DNA from: Agromyces hippuratus
GTDB taxonomy: Bacteria; Actinomycetota; Actinomycetes; Actinomycetales; Microbacteriaceae
NCBI RefSeq assembly: GCF_013410355.1
Contig: NZ_JACCFI010000001.1
Coordinates: 2,046,001 to 2,110,000 of the forward strand
Length of the DNA: 64,000 nucleotides
Direction: 5' to 3'
The position numbers and the translations under genes are program-made. The notes below the pieces were generated by a model. The model saw nothing but the letters and a program-made list of their open reading frames with translations. It was not told the origin of the DNA and ran no database searches. Positions 7,814-15,580 of the stretch are shown one piece after another (within the stretch, counting starts at the first letter, position 1; each line of letters begins with the position of its first letter).

Positions 7814-9367
7814 TCACCGAGCGCGAACCGCGGCGGGCTGGAGCGCACCCGGATACAGCTCATCGAGGAGGCCGAGGGCGAGCTCGCGCAGAAGCCCTTC
7901 GAGCGAGCGCTGGATGAGCTCCGACCCATCGCCCCGGCGAGCCCAAATCGCAGCCAGCTTCTCCTGCGACGCCACCACCGCATCGACGACGATCGGCCGC
8001 CAGTGCGACGGATACTCTCCCTCACGCCATGCACCACGCCCGCGCCCGTAGTGCGCGACCGCCAGGTACCGCAGCAGCGCCGAGGTGACGAGTCCGTCGA
8101 GGAACGCCTCCTCCCACCGCAGGCTCGACTCGGTGCGACCCCGCACCACGTTGACGCCCTGCGCGATGCCCGCACCGCCGAGCGCCCCGATGATCGCGCC
8201 GGCGACCATGCCGGCGCCGAACGTGAGGCCGCCCGCCATCAGGTCGGCGCCGAGCCCGGTGAGCGCCCCTGACACGACCCCGCCAAGCGCAGCGGTGCGC
8301 GTGCCGTCGAGCGGCGCGTCGAGGTGCACCCCGTCGGCCACTCGCTCGAGCACCTCGTCGGCGGCTCGACCCTCGAGCCGGTGGATCGCGATGAGCCGCT
8401 CCATGCCCGCGCGCAGATCCGCCTGTAGCCGAGCGGCCATCTCGTCGGTGGCCTCCGCCCGCGCCTTCGCCCGCGCCGCGTTCGGCAGGCCGAGCGAGCC
8501 GGTGACCCGATTCGTGATCGGCTCGGCCGGCAGCGCGACGCGGTCGGCGGCCGCACGTGCGATCGGCCCGGCGAGCGCGGCCATCGATGCGTCGAACTCG
8601 CCCATGCGCAGCTCGCGCCAGGCAGCCGACAACCGGGCGAAGGCGGGCGCCGAGGCATCCGGAACCAGCGGTTCGATCGCCGCGAACAACGTGAACTCCT
8701 GCACCCAGCAGCGCGCGAACGCGTCGAAGGCGAGCACGTCGCGCACGTTCGTCGAGGGGCCGAGCGCGGCTCGCCAGCGCGCGGCATCCGCTTCTTCTGC
8801 AGCACGGTCTCGCGGCGGGCCGGTCTGGTTGAGCAGCACGAGCACGGGCTTGCCGACGTGCTCGAGCACCTCGAGCTCGGGGGCGAGGTAGCCGGCGTCG
8901 GCGGGCGCCTCGGCCGAGTTCACGAGGTAGAGCACCACATCGGCCTGCTCGGCGACGTTGCGCACGGCAAGCTGGCTGAGCCACAGCGCGCGGTCCTGAT
9001 AGCGATCCCACACCTGCGACGTGAACCAGCCGATCGGGTTGCGGTTCTGCCGCAGCCGCCGCGCGAGCCGCACGCTGTCGCCGAAGCCAGGCGTGTCCCA
9101 CAGCGTGAGCAGGTCGCCCACGGAGGTCTGCACGAGCGGAAACGGCGTCGCCTCGGCGGTGACGTGCGGGGCGTCGCGCACCTCGCCGACGTCGCGCCCG
9201 AGTAGCGTGCGCGCGAGCGTCGTCTTGCCCGCGTTGGTGTGCGAGATGAGCGACAGCGAGACGGCGCCCGCGTCGAGGCCGGGGATCGCCGGTCGAGTAG
9301 GCGGCGAAGCAGCCGTATCGAGACCCAGCCCCCTATCAACCCGGTCGGATGCCGCGTCACCACTCAT
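7814..9367 (-). CDS. GTPase with DUF3482-type C-terminal region
   Basis: P-loop GTPase of 517 residues. The G1 loop is SHTNAGKTTL near residue 45, G3 is DTPGFGDS near 90 and G4 looks like LLNQTG near 180. The C-terminal half, with glycine/alanine-rich hydrophobic stretches (VSGALTGLGADLMAGGLTFGAGMVAGAIIGALGGAGIA), matches the membrane-associating region of DUF3482 GTPases. It overlaps the upstream DUF2868 gene by ATGA, so the two are translationally coupled. DUF2868 and DUF3482 genes are a known conserved pair of unknown function, seen mainly in proteobacteria. The first 28 residues are encoded partly by an interspersed repeat (9291-9325). Confidence 0.8.
   Translation of the reverse strand: MSGDAASDRVDRGLGLDTAASPPTRPAIPGLDAGAVSLSLISHTNAGKTTLARTLLGRDVGEVRDAPHVTAEATPFPLVQTSVGDLLTLWDTPGFGDSVRLARRLRQNRNPIGWFTSQVWDRYQDRALWLSQLAVRNVAEQADVVLYLVNSAEAPADAGYLAPELEVLEHVGKPVLVLLNQTGPPRDRAAEEADAARWRAALGPSTNVRDVLAFDAFARCWVQEFTLFAAIEPLVPDASAPAFARLSAAWRELRMGEFDASMAALAGPIARAAADRVALPAEPITNRVTGSLGLPNAARAKARAEATDEMAARLQADLRAGMERLIAIHRLEGRAADEVLERVADGVHLDAPLDGTRTAALGGVVSGALTGLGADLMAGGLTFGAGMVAGAIIGALGGAGIAQGVNVVRGRTESSLRWEEAFLDGLVTSALLRYLAVAHYGRGRGAWREGEYPSHWRPIVVDAVVASQEKLAAIWARRGDGSELIQRSLEGLLRELALGLLDELYPGALQPAAVRAR
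9291..9325. repeat. Interspersed repeat GGTCGAGTAG...GTATCGAGACC inside the GTPase N-terminus
   Basis: A 35-bp imperfect palindrome beginning GGTCGAGTAG and ending GTATCGAGACC. Elements of this form are scattered through Microbacteriaceae genomes. Here it is read through as LDTAASPPTRPA in the GTPase. Only one copy lies in this window, so repeat status rests on general knowledge of the family. Confidence 0.5.
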
Positions 9368-10878
9368 GCCCGCCCTCTCCCCTCGTTCGCGACCCCAGCA
9401 TCATGAGCGGATGCCGCGGCAGCAAGCTCCGCCTCGGCCGCCACCAGGTCGGGGGCGGCGAGGTCGACGAACACCGGCACGCTGCTGTGCGCCTCGAGCA
9501 ACTCGCGCCATGCGGCGCGGCGTTCGTCACGTCGCTTCGCGTCGTCGCCCCACCGCGCGAGGAACCCCGACTCGTCGACGAGCGCAACGCTGGTTCCGGA
9601 TGCCGCGGCACCGCGCCCGGCCGCACCGCCGCCACCGCTGAGCGCGGTGAGGAACACCCCATGCGCGTCCTCCTCCGGCGTGGCCGTGAGGCTGAACAGC
9701 GGCAGGCGAATCTCACCGCCGTCGGCGAAACCCCTGCCCGCGGCATCCGTCACTTGGCTCTGCTCGACGTCATCGCCCCACGCGACGGGCGCATCGATCG
9801 TCGGCGCCACGTTGCCGAACGCCCGCGCGAGCACGGCCTCGAGCCCGGCCCGCACCGCGGGCGTGAGGGTGTAGCTGTACGGGATGACGCGCACCCGCGC
9901 CGGCTCGCCCACCCACGCGGCGACGAGGCGACGGTAGTACGGCTCGTCGAGCGGCAGCGCCACCTTCCTGGCGCGGCGCCGCTCGACGACCCCGGCGACG
10001 AGGGTGAGCACCACCCGCGGAATGATCACGACGACCGCGACCGTCCCGGCCATGAGGTGCATCCAGATCGCGGCGTTCTCACTCGCGGGCGCGCGGATCG
10101 CCTCGATCGCCGCCACGTCGGGCACCATGATGCCGGTGATCCACGATCCGGGCGCGAAGGTCACGGCGAGGAGCGCCTGCACCTGCTCGGCGCCGAGGAA
10201 CGTGCTCTCCCACGACGCGCGGTACTCGAACGCGAGCCCGCGCAGGTAGAGCCCGGTGATCACGCCGAGCGCGGTCGCTGCCGCTGCGAGGTGCAGCACG
10301 CGCGCGGCGCGCGCCGTGTAGAGCGGCGCGGCCACACGCGCCCAGTCGCGGGGCAGCGCGGCGAGCACGGTGCGACGGGCGGCGGTCGAGGCATCCGCTC
10401 GGTTGCTGTCACCGGATGCCCGCACCGACGCGACCCGGATGAGCAGCGACCGCACCGGCCCGGCCGCCCCGCGCCCGAGCACGAGCGGGCGCACGAGCAG
10501 CCAGACGTAGACAAGCAGGTTCCACGCCACGAGCGCGAACACCGGCGGCGCAAGCAGGTTGATGCTCGACCCGCCCCCGATGCGATCGATGAGCAGCCCG
10601 AACAGGAACGCGGCGACCACCGTCACGACGCCCACCCACGGCCGCCATCGGATGCCGCGCACCGTGCGCGTCACCGCGGGCTGGCGTGTGCCGATGCGCT
10701 CGAGCACGAGCTGCGCGCGCCGGCTCAGGAACTCGTCGGCGCTCGCCCGCTCCCCCACGATCGCCGCGGCTGCCCGGCTGGCCCACTCGCGGTCGGAATC
10801 GGACCACAGCACGCGATCGCGATCGGCCGTCTCGACGGCGCGCGCCGCGGTCGTCTCGAGGGCGGCGGACTCGTCCAT
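9364..10878 (-). CDS. DUF2868 membrane protein, partner of the DUF3482 GTPase
   Basis: Membrane protein of 504 residues. A soluble N-terminus with ADEFLSRRAQLVLERIG is followed by hydrophobic pairs at about 85-100 and 108-135 (VGVVTVVAAFLFGLLIDRIGGG, FALVAWNLLVYVWLLV), more at about 205-225 and near 245-260, and one at about 285-310. The GLLIDRIGGGSSINLLAPP motif and the block FLGAEQVQALLAVTFAPGSWI are typical of DUF2868. The C-terminal 180 residues are soluble. The stop codon overlaps the GTPase start (ATGA). Role unknown; pairing with the GTPase suggests a membrane-bound complex. Confidence 0.8.
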   Translation of the reverse strand: MDESAALETTAARAVETADRDRVLWSDSDREWASRAAAAIVGERASADEFLSRRAQLVLERIGTRQPAVTRTVRGIRWRPWVGVVTVVAAFLFGLLIDRIGGGSSINLLAPPVFALVAWNLLVYVWLLVRPLVLGRGAAGPVRSLLIRVASVRASGDSNRADASTAARRTVLAALPRDWARVAAPLYTARAARVLHLAAAATALGVITGLYLRGLAFEYRASWESTFLGAEQVQALLAVTFAPGSWITGIMVPDVAAIEAIRAPASENAAIWMHLMAGTVAVVVIIPRVVLTLVAGVVERRRARKVALPLDEPYYRRLVAAWVGEPARVRVIPYSYTLTPAVRAGLEAVLARAFGNVAPTIDAPVAWGDDVEQSQVTDAAGRGFADGGEIRLPLFSLTATPEEDAHGVFLTALSGGGGAAGRGAAASGTSVALVDESGFLARWGDDAKRRDERRAAWRELLEAHSSVPVFVDLAAPDLVAAEAELAAAASAHDAGVANEGRGRA

Positions 10879-10932
10879 GTTGCGGAGTCTATGCCTGGCC
10901 TCAGCGATCGGATGCCGCAGGGCGTGGTGCGC

Positions 10933-11223
10933 TCACCGCCCGAGCAGCTCGCGGCGCCGTTCATCGAGCGCGCCGACACGCGAACGGATCGTCACCAGCA
11001 CCGCAGCGACCCGCCGCCGGTGGTGAGGCTCGAGGCGGCCGACATCCTCGAAGCTGTGGGCGCGTGTAGCAAGGCTGCGCGCCTTCGAAGCCGTGTCGCG
11101 CCGCCAACTCTGGAAGTTTTCGTCGCTGAGCGTCGCGAACCGCTCGAAGCGGACGTCGATGACCGCAAGTCGCAACTCGAGGTCGTTGAGGTCGGCGAAG
11201 AACCGCGCCCGCTCGATGTGCAT
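10933..11223 (-). CDS. Small conserved-looking charged protein, unknown function
   Basis: A 96-residue, highly charged, probably all-helical protein (MHIERARFFADLNDLELRLAVID, then RFERFATLSDENFQSWRRD). No family recognised. GAGGAG lies just before the ATG at 11223; an upstream ATG at 11271 would overlap the NYN gene by 16 bases and has no ribosome site. It lies 32 bases downstream of the NYN-domain gene on the same strand, so the two are probably cotranscribed. Confidence 0.6.
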   Translation of the reverse strand: MHIERARFFADLNDLELRLAVIDVRFERFATLSDENFQSWRRDTASKARSLATRAHSFEDVGRLEPHHRRRVAAVLVTIRSRVGALDERRRELLGR

Positions 11224-11255
11224 CAGCTCCTCGTCGTGTCTGGTGAGCAACGGGC

Positions 11256-12110
11256 TCACAGGTGCGACCATGCGGACGTGGTCGCCGACTGGACGCGGCG
11301 GTGCATGAGGCCGTCGGCCGAAATGGGGGCGGACATGAGCTCGTGCACCGACCGTGGAAACAGCCGAACCAGCGTGCGAATGTCCGCGGCCTCGGCGAGC
11401 TCGCGGGCGAGCGCGGTGGGTTGCTCGGGGTGCTCAGCGGTGACGACATGGACACGCAGCCCGAGCCGCTTGGCGCGTCGCGCCAACGGAGCGAAGGCGT
11501 GATCCCCTGAGATGATGACGAGTTCGTCGTAGTCACGGGCGACGCGATGTACGTCGATGGCGGCAAGCAGCGCCCGATCGGCGGCGTCAGGGGCATTGGC
11601 CCCGACAACCCACTTCACGTTGGGTTCGCCAATAACCCCGAAGTACTTCGCTGCGACCGCGCGCGCGGCACCGATGACGATTTGGTCGCGGTCGCTGAAT
11701 CCGGGTGCTTGTCCCTTCAGCACGCTCCAGAACTTCGCGAGCTCTGTGCGCGATGCCTGTGCTCCGCAGGTCGGGTTCTCGACATCGAAGAGCACGTAGC
11801 GGCGGGCACGAATGGGCAGCGAGTCCGTGAAGGCCGGCACCCGCTCAACTGACTCGGGCGTGGTCATGAAGGGTCCGGCGTAGGTGCGCTCGACGTGAAA
11901 CCCCCGGCAGTCGGGGCACGCATACGTGACGAGCGAGAGGTGGGGTTCCGTGGCACGGCGAGCGTTGACGGCCTGTCGCGCCTGATGGCGGTCGCGGTAC
12001 CGGGCGAGGCTGGTCTGCTCACAACGCGGCAGCTTGTGCCGGCGAGACTCCCCCGAGCGGCGGGGGCGAGAAACCAGATCGGAGTCGAGGCGGCGGGAGT
12101 GGTTCGTCAT
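11256..12110 (-). CDS. NYN-domain (PIN-like RNase) protein with N-terminal zinc-ribbon-like region
   Basis: The 284-residue product has a basic N-terminus with a CPDCRGFHVE motif near 65-75, a form common in short actinobacterial zinc-ribbon-like segments, then a NYN domain at about 105-250. NYN marks are YVLFDVENP (first acidic pocket), VGANAPDAADRALL (second) and YDELVIISGDHAFAPLARRAKRLG (third), so all the expected acidic residues are present. NYN proteins are metal-dependent RNases of the PIN fold. The ATG at 12110 was chosen because GGAGCAAC lies 5 bases upstream. The helical protein downstream may be a partner. Confidence 0.78.
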   Translation of the reverse strand: MTNHSRRLDSDLVSRPRRSGESRRHKLPRCEQTSLARYRDRHQARQAVNARRATEPHLSLVTYACPDCRGFHVERTYAGPFMTTPESVERVPAFTDSLPIRARRYVLFDVENPTCGAQASRTELAKFWSVLKGQAPGFSDRDQIVIGAARAVAAKYFGVIGEPNVKWVVGANAPDAADRALLAAIDVHRVARDYDELVIISGDHAFAPLARRAKRLGLRVHVVTAEHPEQPTALARELAEAADIRTLVRLFPRSVHELMSAPISADGLMHRRVQSATTSAWSHL

Positions 12111-12170
12111 GGTGTTGCTCCTTCGGTATCGGCGATTTCGGCGGTGGCGTTTCGGTGTGACCGTGGGTGC

Positions 12171-12198
12171 GGCCCGGATCCTCACGAGAATCCGGGCC
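12171..12198 (-). terminator. Hairpin terminator after the DUF2130 gene
   Basis: GGCCCGGAT at 12171-12179 pairs with ATCCGGGCC at 12190-12198 over a 10-base loop that can form a further CTC/GAG stem. It lies 17 bases past the DUF2130 stop and 60 bases before the NYN start. Confidence 0.6.
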
Positions 12199-12215
12199 GA
12201 CTCACCCGGCTTGGA

Positions 12216-13454
12216 TCAGGCGGCGTCCTTGTCCTCCGGGACCTCCGGAGCCTCCAGCTCGGCGAACTTGGCCTGCATGGTCGGGTTGCCCTTGGTCAGC
12301 TTTTTGACGGTGAGCGCGGTCGCCTTGTCGTTGGCGAGGCGAAGGTTGTTCTCGGAACCGAGCAGGCCGTCCTTGACCTTCTGCAGCCGGTCGATGGCGA
12401 GGTCGATATCCTTGATCGCGGCGTCGAACTTGCGCTTCGCGAGGTCGTAGTTGCGGCCGAACGACGACTTGAAGGCTTCAAGCTCGGACTCGAAGTCGGT
12501 GATGTCGATGTGCTGCTGCTTGACCTGCTCGAGCTCAGCCCGCACGAGGATGGTGTCCTGCGCGGCGTTGCGAAGCAGCGCGATGATCGCGAGAAAGAAC
12601 TGCGGGCGGACGACGAACATCTTCGGGTACAGGTGCGAGACGTCGGTGATGCCGGTGTAGAGGTCAGAGTCCTCTTCGAGCATCGACACGAGCACCGCGT
12701 ACTCGCAGCCCTTGTCGTTGCGGTCCTTGTCGAGCTTGGCGAAGAAGTCGCTGTTCTTCTTGCGGGTCGACGAGGCATCCGCTTCGTTCTTCATCTCGAG
12801 CATGATCGAGACGTACTCGACGCCCTCGTCGCTGAAGTCGCGGAAGACGTAGTCGCCCTTCGTGCCAGCCGAGGCATCGTTGTCCTTGCCGAACTCGGCG
12901 TTCGGGAACGCGAGCGACCGGATGCGGTTGAACTCGACCTCGCAGTGCTGCTCCAGGGTCTCGCCGAGGAGCTTGACCGAGAGCTTCGCCTTCATGTCCT
13001 TGTAACGCTCGATGAGGTCGTCCTTGAGCGCGAGCTCTTTGGCGTGCGACTCCTTGAGCGCGGCGTCCGTGAGCTTCTGTTCGGCCGACTGCAGCGCCAG
13101 CTTGTTCCGGGTATCGCCGAGCTGCTTCTCGGTTGCGGCGACCGCCTTCGCGACTGCGAGGTCGCGTTCCGTTCCGGCGGACTTCAGCTCGGCCTGGAGC
13201 TTCTGGATCTCCGCTTCCTTCTTCGCGGTCGCCTGCTGCGACTGCTGCGCGGAGTTCGCGACGGCGAGCGCGATCTCGGCCGTCTTGATCTTCTCCGCTT
13301 CGGCAAGGCGGGCGTGAAGCTCTGTCTCGAACTCCACAGTTCGCACCTGCTGCACGATGTCGGCATAGTTGGCTTCGTCGATGGTGAAGACGGTCCTGCA
13401 GTGCGGGCACTTGATCTCGTTGGTTGCGCTCTTCGGCGTGATGTTGTTGTTCAT
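12216..13454 (-). CDS. DUF2130-domain coiled-coil protein
   Basis: Cytoplasmic protein of 412 residues. A CPHC motif (IKCPHCRTVF, residues 16-25) suggests half of a zinc site. Residues about 35-170 are a long coiled coil rich in A, E, K and Q (repeats such as AEIQKLQAELKSA). The DUF2130 domain follows at about 170-345, with QHCEVEFNRI, KGDYVFRD, IMLEMKNEAD and DKGCEYAVLVSMLEED. The D...ExK arrangement (GDYVFRD...LEMK) is compatible with a restriction-endonuclease-like fold, an inference. DUF2130 genes occur near restriction loci, and here it stands head-to-head with the type I operon across a 105-base gap. Confidence 0.8.
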   Translation of the reverse strand: MNNNITPKSATNEIKCPHCRTVFTIDEANYADIVQQVRTVEFETELHARLAEAEKIKTAEIALAVANSAQQSQQATAKKEAEIQKLQAELKSAGTERDLAVAKAVAATEKQLGDTRNKLALQSAEQKLTDAALKESHAKELALKDDLIERYKDMKAKLSVKLLGETLEQHCEVEFNRIRSLAFPNAEFGKDNDASAGTKGDYVFRDFSDEGVEYVSIMLEMKNEADASSTRKKNSDFFAKLDKDRNDKGCEYAVLVSMLEEDSDLYTGITDVSHLYPKMFVVRPQFFLAIIALLRNAAQDTILVRAELEQVKQQHIDITDFESELEAFKSSFGRNYDLAKRKFDAAIKDIDLAIDRLQKVKDGLLGSENNLRLANDKATALTVKKLTKGNPTMQAKFAELEAPEVPEDKDAA

Positions 13455-13499
13455 GGGCCGATCATTGCGCCGCGAGCGGACCCCTGGTTGGGAGGGACT

Positions 13500-13515
13500 G
13501 ATAAGCCCCCTTATC
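13500..13515. promoter_or_regulatory. Inverted repeat in the promoter gap of the type I operon
   Basis: GATAAG-CCCC-CTTATC is a perfect 6-bp inverted repeat in the 105-base gap between the divergent DUF2130 and HTH/specificity-like genes. TACTGT at 13548-13553 ends six bases before the ATG at 13560 and fits a -10 box for a leaderless transcript. The repeat could be an operator for the operon's own HTH protein. Confidence 0.4.
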
Positions 13516-13559
13516 GATCAGCTACTCCATCAACACCCGATCGCCGATACTGTGACTTC

Positions 13560-15572
13560 ATGCCCTCGACCTCACCGCTCCTCATCGACCTGACCGGCGT
13601 CGCCCGGCTGGCCGGCGTGCAGCGACCCACGGCGTCGGTGTGGCGAACCAGGTTTGCCGCGACGGATGACCCGTTCCCGCAGGCCGTCGCTGAGCGTTCC
13701 GGCCGGCCGGTGTTCGATGCCTCACAGGTCGCCGAGTGGCTCTCGCGCACCGAACACGGCAACAATCCAGATGCGAGGGCGGATGCCGCGGCTGCGGCCC
13801 TTCCGTCGGGGTTCGCATTCTCTGATCAGCAAGCAGTGGCCGAGTTGGAAGCTCTTCTTGCCTTGTATGCGATGAGGGGCTCGCTCGAAGACCTCCCCGC
13901 AGCCGATCTGCCGCAGGCGGCTCACGAAGCAGACCCGAGCGATGAGTCCGTGCTCTCGGAACTCGTGGCGCACGCCGATCGAGGCGCGCCGTGGCTCGAC
14001 TACGCCGAGCGGCTGATCGACGCGGCGTATTCGCCGGCGGCCGCGCAAGAACTCGTCGGCCGTCGTCGGGCGGCATCGCTGAGCACGGCCGGCTCGGCCG
14101 GTCCCCTCGCGGATGAGGTGATCGCGCTCGTCGTCGCGGCAACTCAGGCGCTGATCACTGACGCGAACGCCGACGTCACGTTGACCCTCGACGCCCATGA
14201 TGCCGAGCTTGCAGCAGCGTTGGCGACCGCGGTCGGCGACGAGGCCGACCTCGCCCTCCCGACCGGTGTCGATGCCCGACGGGTCCGTCGCCGGCTGGTC
14301 GCCGCCGGCCACTGGCTGACCAACCCGAGCGAACTCACCGGTTCCCGTTCGGTGGTGGTCGCACGCGTCCCTGCTGCAGTAAGCGACGACACCACGACGG
14401 TACTTCGAGCGATCGACGAGGTCTCTCTCTCGTTGCGTGAGCAAGACGCCGCCATCGTGATAGGGCCGTCACGAGCGCTCGTCGATGCCCTCGAACCCGC
14501 CGACGAACTCCTTCGCGCCGACACTTTGCGTACAGGGCGAGTGCGCGGCATCGCCCGCCTCGCTGCTGGCCTAGTCGAGACCGCCTCGCGCGAGTCGCTC
14601 GCGCTGTGGATGCTCGGCGCCCCGATGGGCCAGGTCGCCATCGTCGACCGATTCACCGTAGTGGCCGACCTCATCGACACCCCGCTCACCAGGGCAGCCC
14701 GCGCCGACCTCGTCTCCGACGTGGTCGCGAGTATGGGCACCGCACGCGAGGTGCGCGCGCACGCGTTCCGCTTCGCGCAGTTCGTTCAGACGCGAAACCT
14801 GCTGGCGCGCGGCGGCTCGCTGGTCGGGGCTCCGGCGGCGACGCGACAGGCGCATCCGAACCCGACGGACCTCCCCGCGCTGATTGACGCAGCAGCAGCA
14901 GCAGCCCACGCCGAAGTCGCGCCGTACGCGATCGGCGCCCGCGCGACGGTGCCACCGCCTGCACCGGCGTCAGTCACAGACCTGGTCCGCAAGGGCCACC
15001 TCCGCGTCATCTCGGGCACCCGCCTCGGCACCGACCTGCATGGCTCCGGAGGCTTGGTCGTGGTTAGGGCATCCGACCTCGATGACCCGGCCACGATCGG
15101 CAACACCCGAGTCGATCAGCTCACGTTCGCAGCGCGGCATCCGTCCGCCGGCCTCACGCGCCCCGGCGACGTCATCTTCCGCACCAGCCCGACCGTGGCT
15201 GCGTGGGTGGATGTCGACGGCTCCAAGGTCGCCGCCTACCCGGCCCGTGTTCTCCGCATCACCGCAGCCGACCCCGGCGGACTCGTGCCCGAACTCCTCG
15301 CGGCCGACATCGTCGGACAGCCGGCTGGCCCCGGTGCCTGGAAGCGCTGGATGCTCCGCCGTGTCGCGCCGCAGGCGATCGCCCCACTTCGGGGGGCTCT
15401 GGCCGAGATCGCTGCGCAGAGCGAGGCCCTCCGCGATCGAGCTGCCAGACTCGACCGGTACGCGGAACTGCTCGCCGCCGGTGTCGTCGCCGGAGCAGTC
15501 ACCCTTGGACCCGAACCCCGTGTCAACGAACACACCGACACCATCGCCGCGGACGCGGCATCCACCCAGTAA
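13560..15572 (+). CDS. HTH protein with methylase-like middle and type I specificity-like C-terminus
   Basis: First gene of the type I operon, 670 residues. Residues about 5-60 are a helix-turn-helix (LIDLTGVARLAGVQRPTASVW, then VFDASQVAEWL). The middle, about 190-440, resembles the tail of actinobacterial N6-adenine methylases of this architecture (SLALWMLGAPMGQVAIVDRF and ARADLVSDVVASMG), but neither the DPACGSG-type SAM motif nor NPPF is present, so no methylation is expected. The last 200 residues look like a specificity-subunit target-recognition domain: VISGTRLGTDLHGS, LTRPGDVIFRTSPTVAAWVD and a closing helix RAARLDRYAELLAAG. It ends 8 bases before hsdM. Likely role: sequence-specific binding that guides or regulates the complex (inference). 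The ATG follows a leaderless-type -10. Confidence 0.65.
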   Translation: MPSTSPLLIDLTGVARLAGVQRPTASVWRTRFAATDDPFPQAVAERSGRPVFDASQVAEWLSRTEHGNNPDARADAAAAALPSGFAFSDQQAVAELEALLALYAMRGSLEDLPAADLPQAAHEADPSDESVLSELVAHADRGAPWLDYAERLIDAAYSPAAAQELVGRRRAASLSTAGSAGPLADEVIALVVAATQALITDANADVTLTLDAHDAELAAALATAVGDEADLALPTGVDARRVRRRLVAAGHWLTNPSELTGSRSVVVARVPAAVSDDTTTVLRAIDEVSLSLREQDAAIVIGPSRALVDALEPADELLRADTLRTGRVRGIARLAAGLVETASRESLALWMLGAPMGQVAIVDRFTVVADLIDTPLTRAARADLVSDVVASMGTAREVRAHAFRFAQFVQTRNLLARGGSLVGAPAATRQAHPNPTDLPALIDAAAAAAHAEVAPYAIGARATVPPPAPASVTDLVRKGHLRVISGTRLGTDLHGSGGLVVVRASDLDDPATIGNTRVDQLTFAARHPSAGLTRPGDVIFRTSPTVAAWVDVDGSKVAAYPARVLRITAADPGGLVPELLAADIVGQPAGPGAWKRWMLRRVAPQAIAPLRGALAEIAAQSEALRDRAARLDRYAELLAAGVVAGAVTLGPEPRVNEHTDTIAADAASTQ

Positions 15573-15580
15573 GGACGCAC

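Noticed and set aside
11895..13559. Upstream extension of the HTH/specificity-like gene to a 1225-residue frame
   Set aside because: The extra 555 codons run antisense to the NYN and DUF2130 genes and look non-coding; the HTH domain starts at the ATG at 13560.
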